From positions 1 to 6,188 of the forward strand of contig JAHJSJ010000315.1 in NCBI GenBank assembly GCA_018830415.1: a DNA stretch of 6,188 nt, in the 5' to 3' direction. Below, piece by piece: positions 1 through 5,412 of the stretch. Both the position numbers and the translations under genes were made by a program. Origin of the DNA: Alphaproteobacteria bacterium. Lineage in GTDB: Bacteria; Pseudomonadota; Alphaproteobacteria; Sphingomonadales; Sphingomonadaceae. The first letter of the stretch is position 1. Every line of letters begins with the position of its first letter. The notes under the pieces were generated by a model that was given only the letters and a program-made list of their open reading frames with translations, was not told the DNA's origin and did not search any database.

Positions 1-228
1 ATCGGCCTTCCAGCTGCCGAGATGCGGCAAGGCATCCTCAGCCAGCCCGACCCGCGCCAGCAGCGCCTGCTTTTGCGCCTGCGTGCCGCCATACAGACTG
101 CGCAGCAGCCACGGCCACTGGATTGCACCAAACGCGGTTCTGAACAGGCGCTCGCCGCGCGTGCAGCGCGCAGCCGCATTCGGCTCGCCGGCCTTGGCGA
201 GCAGCCCGGTCAGCAATTTGGTGGTCAT
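1..228 (-). CDS. Unknown protein, N-terminal 76 residues only (runs off left edge)
   Basis: The minus-strand reading frame is open from an ATG at 228-226 to the window edge, giving 76 residues that begin MTTKLLTGLLAKAGEP. An in-frame TGA lies upstream at 291-289. The ATG is the most natural start, although only a poor Shine-Dalgarno sequence (CCTGTCACC) precedes it; a TTG at 267-265 is the other option. There is no signal peptide or membrane helix. Visible features are a tryptophan-containing stretch, IQWPWLLRSLYGG, a helical AQKQALLARVGL and a final LPHLGSWKAD. I do not recognise the family with confidence. The LGSWKAD end is faintly reminiscent of the lead-in to some class I SAM-dependent methyltransferases, whose cofactor motif would lie just outside the window; this is a guess. 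The gene lies downstream of the exported-protein pair on the same strand, but a strong hairpin separates them, so it probably has its own promoter. Confidence 0.6.
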   Translation of the reverse strand, partial: MTTKLLTGLLAKAGEPNAAARCTRGERLFRTAFGAIQWPWLLRSLYGGTQAQKQALLARVGLAEDALPHLGSWKAD

Positions 229-345
229 GGTGACAGGGTCTCGACTGTGCGGGAGCGCGCCCTGCAATGGACGCGTCCGGGCCAGTGTTCAATCGCAGAT
301 TGCCAGCGCATGAACATTTTCGCCGGAGACCCCGGAACGGGTTCA

Positions 346-398
346 CCTGACGCAAAGGGCCGCCGGATTGCTCCGACGGCCCTGCTATTTGCGTCAGG
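346..398 (-). terminator. Long nested hairpin after the 411-1142 gene, probable terminator
   Basis: An 11-bp perfect outer stem (346-356 with 388-398) encloses an inner stem: 357-362 with 377-382, then 364-367 with 372-375 after one mismatch, and a four-base loop. Only one bulge (383-387) separates the two stems, giving about 21 base pairs. It begins 12 bases after the TAA of the minus-strand gene. Read on the minus strand, the inner GC-rich stem is followed by TTTGCG, so the U-tract is short. It could act as an intrinsic terminator or as a 3'-end-stabilising structure. A smaller hairpin, CCCG-GAA-CGGG at 331-341, follows directly. Confidence 0.6.
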
Positions 399-410
399 CG
401 GCGCGCGAAA

Positions 411-1142
411 TTACTTCGCCGCCAACCTTGTGCGCGCGTTCTTGGCGAATTCCTCGAAATTGGCCTTGTAGACGCTGACCAGCTCATCGAGCGCGGCGAT
501 CGCGTCTTCGCCTTCCTTGGGCGGGAACAGGCTCAATCCGTTGCCGCCCCAAGCCTTGTATTCCTTGTCGATTTTCTGATCATTGCCGAACTGCCGCACC
601 ATGAACAGCGTGCGCAAAGAGCGGCCATAGATCGCCGCCTTTTGATAGAACACATCGGCGACGATCAGTTCCGAATAGCATTTCGCGGTGGAATCGGCGC
701 GGCGTTCCTTGACCTTGTTCATGGTCTTGCGTTCGAGCGGGGTTTCGTGCCGGATGATCGTGGTGCCCGGCGAAAGTTTCAGCAGCGCGCGCAGGTCGAG
801 ATCCTGCAAGGCATCAAGCTGCGACGGGCTGTCCAGCGCGCTCGCCAGCAAGGTCTTGTTGGTGGCATCCTTGCCTGAATTGATCGCGGAATTGAGCAGG
901 CCGGGGCCAAGCAGGCCCGAGGTCAGCGACTGCATCCGTTCCGCCGGCCAGACATGCAATTCGCAGCCATCCGCAGGCGCTTCGGGCAGCAGGCCTTTGG
1001 TGCTGGGGGTATAGTCCGCAGGCGCGCCTTCAACCGCCGGTGCGCCCGGTGCGTCCTGAGCCTGAGCGTCCTGAGCCTGAGCAATGGTGGGCGCTGTGGC
1101 GGCCAAAACCAACCCGGCAGCCAGAAATATCCGTAATTTCAT
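411..1142 (-). CDS. Exported protein of unknown function, paralogue of the 1200-1865 gene
   Basis: The protein has 243 residues from ATG 1142-1140. A GTG at 1151-1149 would add three residues, but it forms part of the AAAGGT ribosome-binding site at 1155-1150, which sits 7 bases before the ATG; the ATG is therefore preferred. Residues 1-23 (MKLRIFLAAGLVLAATAPTIAQA) are a classic Sec signal peptide with an AQA cleavage site, so the product is probably periplasmic or secreted. A low-complexity Ala/Pro/Asp linker follows to about residue 57. The body begins with CELHVWPA (C60) and contains DLRALLKL (116-123), KCYSELIVADVFYQ (C155), MVRQF (181-185), LFPPKE (205-210) and AALDE (216-220), and ends in a charged helix. 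C60 and C155 are the only cysteines and could form a disulfide. All these blocks recur in the upstream neighbour. I know no named family or function. No membrane helix is seen after the signal peptide. The start lies 57 bases after the neighbour's stop, so the two are probably cotranscribed. Confidence 0.85.
   Translation of the reverse strand: MKLRIFLAAGLVLAATAPTIAQAQDAQAQDAPGAPAVEGAPADYTPSTKGLLPEAPADGCELHVWPAERMQSLTSGLLGPGLLNSAINSGKDATNKTLLASALDSPSQLDALQDLDLRALLKLSPGTTIIRHETPLERKTMNKVKERRADSTAKCYSELIVADVFYQKAAIYGRSLRTLFMVRQFGNDQKIDKEYKAWGGNGLSLFPPKEGEDAIAALDELVSVYKANFEEFAKNARTRLAAK
1051..1080. repeat. Perfect 15-bp tandem repeat, two copies
   Basis: Two identical adjacent 15-base units (1051-1065 and 1066-1080) lie within the 411-1142 gene, and two further matching bases follow. 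On the coding strand they give the duplicated pentapeptide AQAQD-AQAQD at the signal-peptide junction. Because the unit is a multiple of three, copy number can change without breaking the frame. Confidence 0.9.
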
Positions 1143-1149
1143 CAAGTTC

Positions 1150-1155
1150 ACCTTT
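1150..1155 (-). promoter_or_regulatory. Ribosome-binding site deciding the start at 1142
   Basis: AAAGGT on the minus strand lies 7 bases before ATG 1142. It overlaps the alternative GTG at 1151 and so argues against using that upstream start. Confidence 0.6.
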
Positions 1156-1160
1156 CAATC

Positions 1161-1179
1161 CGTGCCGCGGCACGCGTGC
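1161..1179. repeat. Two overlapping palindromes between the exported paralogues
   Basis: CGTGCCGCGGCACG (1161-1174) and GCACGCGTGC (1170-1179) are each perfect palindromes and share five bases. They sit in the 57-base gap between the stop of the upstream paralogue and the start of the downstream one, just before the latter's ribosome-binding site. They could form alternative RNA hairpins or a protein-binding site. There is no U-tract, so a plain intrinsic terminator is unlikely. Confidence 0.5.
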
Positions 1180-1199
1180 GTAAATCAAGCTTTGAAACC

Positions 1200-1865
1200 C
1201 TATTTCTTGTTCTTTTTGGGCGGGCGGTTCAGCGCCTCGCCAAACCCGTTCACGGTCTTGTCATAGGCGAGCCGGAATTCGTCGAGTGCGGCATCAAGCT
1301 GCTCGGGTTCCCTGGGCGGAAACTGCTCCAGCTTGTGCTGCTGATAAGTGCCAAAACTGCGGGTCAACGCGTCGCTGCCGTCGAACTGGCGGAAGCGGAA
1401 GATTGCCTTGAGGTACTGACCGGCAAAGACGTCTTCCTGATAGAAGACATCGTCGGTGACCAGTTCGGCATAGCAAGGCGGCGAAGCTGGCAGCAAACGG
1501 CCCGCGGTTGTCCTTATCGCGCGACTGGGCAAGGGATAATCATGCACAACAACCGCGTAGTCCGGCAATTGCAGGATCGCGGCGAGGTCCTGTCCGCGCA
1601 AAATCTTGGCCTGAGCTTCTGTCGACAGAATGGATTCGGGTAATTTGCGGTATCCATCCCGCCCCTGGATCGCACCATCGACGATCCCGCCGTGGAACCA
1701 GCCATTATAGGTCGATCGCACCGCACCGGCAGGCCAGACATGCAATTCGCAAACGGCGACAGTGGTCGGTTGATCGATATCAGCCGCTTCACCCTGCGCC
1801 GCCCGCAGCGGCAATCCCAGGGCAAAGCCCATGCAGCCTATGGCCGCGAAAATAACTGACTTCAC
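1200..1865 (-). CDS. Exported protein of unknown function, paralogue of the 411-1142 gene
   Basis: The protein has 221 residues from GTG 1865-1863. A GGGGGGA ribosome-binding sequence lies 5 bases upstream, and this start supplies the basic residue of a signal peptide; the next ATG, at codon 12, would cut the peptide apart. Residues 1 to about 26 (MKS, hydrophobic core, LPLRAAQGEA) look like a Sec signal. C11 follows AIG and loosely resembles a lipobox, but it is very early, so signal peptidase I cleavage is more likely. The mature part carries CELHVWPA (C39), DLAAILQL (93-100), CYAELVTDDVFYQ (C131), FRFRQF (156-161), QFPPRE (181-186) and AALDE (192-196), each matched in order in the downstream paralogue. 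The two shared cysteines are 92 residues apart here and 95 in the paralogue. The C-terminus is basic (RPPKKNKK), which the paralogue lacks. Export is well supported; the function is unknown. It is the first gene of the minus-strand pair, reading away from the divergent control region. Confidence 0.85.
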   Translation of the reverse strand: MKSVIFAAIGCMGFALGLPLRAAQGEAADIDQPTTVAVCELHVWPAGAVRSTYNGWFHGGIVDGAIQGRDGYRKLPESILSTEAQAKILRGQDLAAILQLPDYAVVVHDYPLPSRAIRTTAGRLLPASPPCYAELVTDDVFYQEDVFAGQYLKAIFRFRQFDGSDALTRSFGTYQQHKLEQFPPREPEQLDAALDEFRLAYDKTVNGFGEALNRPPKKNKK

Positions 1866-1870
1866 GCGAA

Positions 1871-1888
1871 TCCCCCCAATTTCCGGGG
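1871..1888 (-). promoter_or_regulatory. Ribosome-binding site of the 1865 start, possibly in a small hairpin
   Basis: The minus strand has GGGGGGA (1877-1871), 5 bases before the GTG start. CCCC at 1888-1885 can pair with four of these G residues across a 7-base loop, so the site could be partly masked in the mRNA. The stem is only four G-C pairs, so this may be incidental. Confidence 0.35.
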
Positions 1889-1892
1889 CGAG

Positions 1893-1920
1893 AATTAATC
1901 GCGACCCAAACCCTTGGCAA
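1893..1920 (-). promoter_or_regulatory. Tentative promoter for the exported-protein pair
   Basis: On the minus strand TTGCCA (1920-1915) is followed after 16 bases by TTAATT (1898-1893), in the only AT-rich patch of the region and about 30 bases before the GTG start. The -35 match is good. The -10 match is weak (3 of 6), so this is only a candidate. Confidence 0.25.
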
Positions 1921-1970
1921 GCAGCAAGTCTTGCCCCAGCCCCGGCGGATCACGGTTCATCCGCGCTGCA

Positions 1971-1990
1971 TTGAAACTGGCCACGGCCAG
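1971..1990 (+). promoter_or_regulatory. TTGAAA box abutting a CTGGCC-AC-GGCCAG palindrome
   Basis: TTGAAA (1971-1976) resembles a -35 element reading toward the redox operon. It is followed immediately by a 14-base inverted repeat (1977-1990), which would lie in the promoter spacer, a usual place for a regulator to bind. The expected -10 position (about 1994-1999, TTCGGA) matches poorly, so the promoter part is weak. Confidence 0.25.
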
Positions 1991-2100
1991 CCTTTCGGAA
2001 TTGCCGCCCAACCCGCTCGAAAATGCGCGAGCTTGCCTATGGCTGACCTGCGCGCGATGGGGTAGGCGCAATGCGCGCAATCGCCAGAGAGGACAGCAAG

Positions 2101-3204
2101 ATGACCGGGACATTGCTGCTGGTTGGCGGCGGGCACGCGCATGTTGCGGTGCTGGCTGACTGGATCGCGCGCGGAGTGCCTGCGGACACGCGCACTCTAT
2201 TGCTGACCCCGCAGCCGACATTGCGCTATTCGGGCATGGTGCCGGGCTGGATCGTGGGGCAGCATAGCCGCGATGAAGCACTGGTCGATCTGGCCGCGCT
2301 GACGCAGCGTGCCGGGGTTGAGCTGGTGCTCGATTCCTGCACCGGGCTTGATCCCGATGTCCGGCGTGTGCGCACGGCGGGGGGAGGGGAAATCGCCTTT
2401 GACATCGCCTCATTCGACACCGGCGGCGAAGGGCGCGGCGCAGCGCTGCTGGGCAATGATCCGCGCCTGATTGACGTGCGCCCGATTGGCGGTTTTGTGG
2501 ATCGGCTGGCGGCGTTATCGGCGCTGAATCACGTGGTCGTCGCAGGCGGCGGCGCGGGGGGTGTGGAACTGGCCTTCGCGATCCGCAATCGCAGCGGAAA
2601 CGCCGCCCCGCCGCAGGTAACGTTGGTGACAGGGCAGGACGGCCTGCTCCCCGGATTTGCGTCTGCGGTGCAACGCCGTGTGGCCGCAAATTTGGCGCGG
2701 CAGGGGATCGCGGTGCACCACGATGACGCGCGGATCGAAGGCGGCGCGATCATGGCGGGCGCACAGTCGCTGGAACCCGCCGATGCCATCATCACCGCGC
2801 TGGGCAGCGCCGCACCGCGCTGGGTGCGCGAAAGCGGGCTGGCTGTCGATGGCGCGGGCTTCATCCGCGTTGACCAGCATCAGCAATCCCCCTCGCACTC
2901 ACACATCTTTGCCGCCGGAGACATTGCCGCACGGATCGACCGCCCGCTGCCGCATTCGGGCGTGCACGCGGTATTTGCCGGGCCGGTGCTGGCCGCCAAT
3001 CTGCGCAAGCTTGTGGCGGGAGAAAAGCCGCGCGCCGCCTATCATCCGCGCGCCCATAACCTCTATCTGATGAATACCGGCGACGGATCGGCGATTGCCA
3101 GCTACGGCCCGCTTTCGGCCGAAGGGGCTTTCGTGCTGCGCCTGAAGCACTGGATCGACAAGCGCTGGATTGCGAAATATGCTGCACTTGCGAAACAGGC
3201 GTAA
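2101..3204 (+). CDS. FAD/NAD(P)-dependent oxidoreductase, SelD-N-terminal-like family
   Basis: The protein has 367 residues. ATG 2101 is chosen because AGAGAGGA (2086-2093) lies 7 bases before it and the first Rossmann strand then starts at once (TLLLVGGGHAH); ATG 2071 would add ten residues. Domain order: FAD-binding GGGHAH (9-14), the family signature YSGMVPGWIVG (43-53), a second dinucleotide-binding motif VVVAGGGAGGVE (145-156), and the C-terminal FAD contact HIFAAGDIA (268-276). From memory, GGGH.H, YSGM.PG and the ending match the flavoprotein that in some bacteria is fused to the N-terminus of selenide, water dikinase; the fold is that of type II NADH dehydrogenases. No kinase domain is attached here and no selD is visible. 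The only cysteine is C80, so it is neither a disulfide reductase nor a two-cysteine sulfide:quinone reductase. It has no transmembrane helix. It probably oxidises NAD(P)H, with an unknown acceptor. It is the first gene of the plus-strand series. Confidence 0.88.
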   Translation: MTGTLLLVGGGHAHVAVLADWIARGVPADTRTLLLTPQPTLRYSGMVPGWIVGQHSRDEALVDLAALTQRAGVELVLDSCTGLDPDVRRVRTAGGGEIAFDIASFDTGGEGRGAALLGNDPRLIDVRPIGGFVDRLAALSALNHVVVAGGGAGGVELAFAIRNRSGNAAPPQVTLVTGQDGLLPGFASAVQRRVAANLARQGIAVHHDDARIEGGAIMAGAQSLEPADAIITALGSAAPRWVRESGLAVDGAGFIRVDQHQQSPSHSHIFAAGDIAARIDRPLPHSGVHAVFAGPVLAANLRKLVAGEKPRAAYHPRAHNLYLMNTGDGSAIASYGPLSAEGAFVLRLKHWIDKRWIAKYAALAKQA

Positions 3205-3235
3205 CTTGCGCAGCAATGGCGGCGAATGGGGGGCA

Positions 3236-3249
3236 AGGAGTTTGTTTTG
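3236..3249 (+). promoter_or_regulatory. AGGAG with TTG start for the fusion protein
   Basis: AGGAG at 3236-3240 sits 6 bases before TTG 3247-3249. The in-frame ATG at 3226 has no good ribosome-binding site and would place this AGGAG inside the coding region, so TTG is the likelier start. Confidence 0.7.
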
Positions 3250-5385
3250 AAAAAATTTGCTATTCTTGCCGCGCTGGCTGCGCTGGTGGCGGCCTATTTC
3301 GTCTTTGACCTTGGCCAATATCTCACGCTTGACGGGATCAAGGCGCTGGCCGCTGATCTGGCTGCGTTTCAGCAGCGCAATCCTGTCGCGGTGATCGCCG
3401 GGTTCTTCCTGGCTTACGTGCTGGTGACAGCCGCTTCGTTTCCCGGTGCAGCGATCCTGACGCTGGCGGCGGGCGCGCTGTTCGGGCTGGTTGGTGGCAC
3501 GGTGCTTGTCTCATTCGCGTCAACCATCGGGGCGACGCTGGCGTTCCTGTCATCGCGCTATGTCCTGCGCGACACGATCGAGGCGCGGTTTGGCGAACGG
3601 CTGAAGGCAATCAATACCGGGCTGGAGCGCGACGGGCCGTTCTATCTGTTCAGTTTGCGGATGATTCCGGTATTCCCGTTCTTTGTGGTGAACCTCGTCA
3701 TGGGTCTCACCCGCATCCGCACCTGGACCTATGCCTGGGTGAGCCAGTTGGGGATGCTGCTCGGCACGATCGTGTACGTGAACGCGGGCACGCAGCTGGC
3801 GCAGATCGACAGCCTGTCAGGAATTGCCTCGCCCGGTGTGCTGACGAGTTTTGCGCTGCTGGGCATCGTGCCGTGGCTGGCCAAGGGGATTATCGCGATG
3901 TTGAAACGCCGCAAGGTCTATGCCGGGTTTACGCGTCCCAGGAAATTCGACCGCAATCTGGTGGTGATCGGCGGCGGTTCGGCGGGGCTTGTCTCAGCCT
4001 ATATCGCCGCGCAGGTGAAGGCGAGCGTCACGCTGGTCGAGGCCAAGGACATGGGCGGCGATTGCCTCAACACCGGTTGCGTGCCGTCCAAGGCGCTGAT
4101 CAAAAGCGCCAAGGTCGCCGCGATGATGCGCAATGCCGACAAATACGGGCTGAAAGCGAGCGAACCCAAGGTGCCGTTCAAGGCGGTGATGGCGCGGGTG
4201 CTGAACACGATCAAGACGATTGAACCGCACGATTCTGTCGAACGCTACACCGAACTCGGCGTCGATGTGGTCAAGGGTTACGCCACGATCATCGATCCGT
4301 GGACGGTGGAGATTGCCCGCAATGATGGCGGCACACAGCGGCTGACGACGCGCTCGATTATCATCGCCAGCGGAGCGGAGCCTGTTGTCCCGCCGATCAC
4401 CGGAATCGAAGACAGCGGCTATCTCACCAGCGAAACGCTGTGGGACGCCTTCGCCGGGCTGGACGAAGCGCCTGCGCGGGTCATCATCCTTGGCGGCGGG
4501 CCGATTGGGTGCGAGTTGTCGCAGGCGCTCGCGCGGCTCGGCTCTAACGTCACGCAGATTGAAATGATGCCCGATGTACTGGGCCGTGAGGATGCGGATG
4601 TCTCCGACCTTGCCCGCAGCGTGCTGGAGGAATCGGGCGTCACCGTGCTCACCGGTCACAAGGCGGTGCGGGTTGAAGGCCGCACGCTGATCGCGGAGCA
4701 TGACAGCGCAGAGGTCAAGGTGCCCTATGATGCGCTGATCGTCGCGATCGGACGCAAGGCGCGGCTGACCGGGTTCGGGCTGGAGGATATCGGCGTCGAT
4801 ACCAACGCAACCGTCACCACCGACGAATTTCTGGCGACCAGGTTCCCGAACATCTTTGCTGCGGGCGATGTTGCCGGGCCGTATCAGTTCACCCACACCG
4901 CCAGCCATCAGGCATGGTATGCCAGCGTCAACGCGCTGTTCGGCACCTTCAGGAAGTTCAAGGCCGATTACCGCGTGATCCCGGCGGTGACGTTCCTCGA
5001 TCCCGAAATCGCGCGGGTCGGCATCAATGAACGCGAGGCGGCCGAACAGGGCATCGCGGTTGAGGTCACGCGCTACGAACTCGACGATCTCGACCGCGCG
5101 ATTGCCGAAAGCGAAACGCGCGGCTTTGTCAAAGTGCTGACCGCGCCGGGCAAGGATAAAGTGCTGGGTGCCACCATCGTCGGCAGCCACGCGGGCGAAT
5201 TGCTGGCCGAATATGTGCTGGCGATGAAGCACGGGATCGGGCTAAACAAGATCCTTGGCACGATCCATTCCTATCCGACGATGGCCGAAGCCAACAAGTT
5301 TGCAGCCGGAAACTGGAAACGGGCGCACAAGCCGGAAGGCGTGCTCAAATGGGTTGAACGCTACCACGCATGGCGACGCGGCTGA
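3247..5385 (+). CDS. TVP38/TMEM64 membrane domain fused to a pyridine nucleotide-disulfide oxidoreductase
   Basis: The protein has 712 residues from TTG 3247 (719 from ATG 3226). Residues 1 to about 217 form a VTT/TVP38-type membrane domain with hydrophobic segments near 4-20, 48-63, 66-101, 139-153, 165-180 and 197-217. It carries the typical FPGAAILTLAAGALFG and a region containing LRMIPVFPFFVVNLVMGL. After a basic linker (LKRRKVYAGFTRPRK), residues 236 onward are a dihydrolipoamide dehydrogenase/MerA-like flavoprotein: FAD motif GGGSAG (242-247), redox pair GDCLNTGCVPSK (C273, C278), NAD(P) motif GGGPIGCE (416-423) with E439 at the end of the next strand, which suggests NADH, then FAD contact NIFAAGDVAG (535-544) and a dimerisation domain from about 575. 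The usual catalytic HPT...E has Tyr for His (SYPTMAE, Y676, E681). There is no N-terminal HMA domain and no C-terminal Cys-Cys, so it is not a standard mercuric reductase. To my knowledge this fusion occurs across Proteobacteria and Cyanobacteria with unsettled function. It likely sits in the inner membrane with the flavin domain in the cytoplasm. Confidence 0.93.
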   Translation: MKKFAILAALAALVAAYFVFDLGQYLTLDGIKALAADLAAFQQRNPVAVIAGFFLAYVLVTAASFPGAAILTLAAGALFGLVGGTVLVSFASTIGATLAFLSSRYVLRDTIEARFGERLKAINTGLERDGPFYLFSLRMIPVFPFFVVNLVMGLTRIRTWTYAWVSQLGMLLGTIVYVNAGTQLAQIDSLSGIASPGVLTSFALLGIVPWLAKGIIAMLKRRKVYAGFTRPRKFDRNLVVIGGGSAGLVSAYIAAQVKASVTLVEAKDMGGDCLNTGCVPSKALIKSAKVAAMMRNADKYGLKASEPKVPFKAVMARVLNTIKTIEPHDSVERYTELGVDVVKGYATIIDPWTVEIARNDGGTQRLTTRSIIIASGAEPVVPPITGIEDSGYLTSETLWDAFAGLDEAPARVIILGGGPIGCELSQALARLGSNVTQIEMMPDVLGREDADVSDLARSVLEESGVTVLTGHKAVRVEGRTLIAEHDSAEVKVPYDALIVAIGRKARLTGFGLEDIGVDTNATVTTDEFLATRFPNIFAAGDVAGPYQFTHTASHQAWYASVNALFGTFRKFKADYRVIPAVTFLDPEIARVGINEREAAEQGIAVEVTRYELDDLDRAIAESETRGFVKVLTAPGKDKVLGATIVGSHAGELLAEYVLAMKHGIGLNKILGTIHSYPTMAEANKFAAGNWKRAHKPEGVLKWVERYHAWRRG

Positions 5386-5412
5386 TCGCTCTGCATATCG
5401 GGAGAACGAGAG

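Larger units (their letters stand above)
1866..2100. other. Divergent intergenic control region
   Basis: These 235 bases separate the starts of the minus-strand exported-protein pair and the plus-strand redox operon, so both promoters should lie here. No convincing gene is seen. It contains small inverted repeats: GCAAG-T-CTTGC at 1924-1934, GGCAAG/CTTGCC at 1916-1921 and 1930-1935, CTGGCC-AC-GGCCAG at 1977-1990, and GCTCG/CGAGC at 2015-2019 and 2028-2032. The most AT-rich patch is around 1891-1899. Confidence 0.6.

Noticed and set aside
22..471. Open frames on both strands over 22-487
   Set aside because: They run through the hairpin region and overlap the genes at both ends, with Arg/Ala/Gln-rich translations that resemble no protein.
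1833..1835. Lipobox cysteine (C11) in the signal peptide of the 1200-1865 protein
   Set aside because: The hydrophobic stretch before it is only about seven residues, too short for a usual lipoprotein signal, and a better signal peptidase I region follows at about residues 20-27.
1914..2159. An 81-codon plus-strand frame across the divergent region
   Set aside because: It overlaps the start of the oxidoreductase, has no ribosome-binding site, and its composition becomes Arg/Ala-rich inside that gene.
1895..2689. A 264-codon open frame on the minus strand, partly in the divergent region
   Set aside because: Most of it is the shadow of the oxidoreductase gene. Its translation is Arg/Pro/Ala-rich, and the part within 1895-2070 has no good ribosome-binding site, including the short MNRDPPGLGQ frame at its end.
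2101..3204. Sulfide:quinone oxidoreductase assignment for the first plus-strand gene
   Set aside because: That enzyme needs at least two catalytic cysteines, and this protein has only C80.
3994..5232. A 412-codon open frame on the minus strand opposite the flavoprotein fusion
   Set aside because: It overlaps a gene with clear catalytic motifs in the right order, and its own translation is Arg/Asp/Ala-rich with no recognisable domain. Long antisense frames are expected in GC-rich DNA.
4024..5385. Mercuric reductase assignment for the flavoprotein half of the fusion
   Set aside because: The active-site GDCLNTGCVPSK is shared by many reductases. The C-terminal Cys-Cys pair and the HMA domain of MerA are absent, and no mer genes are adjacent.
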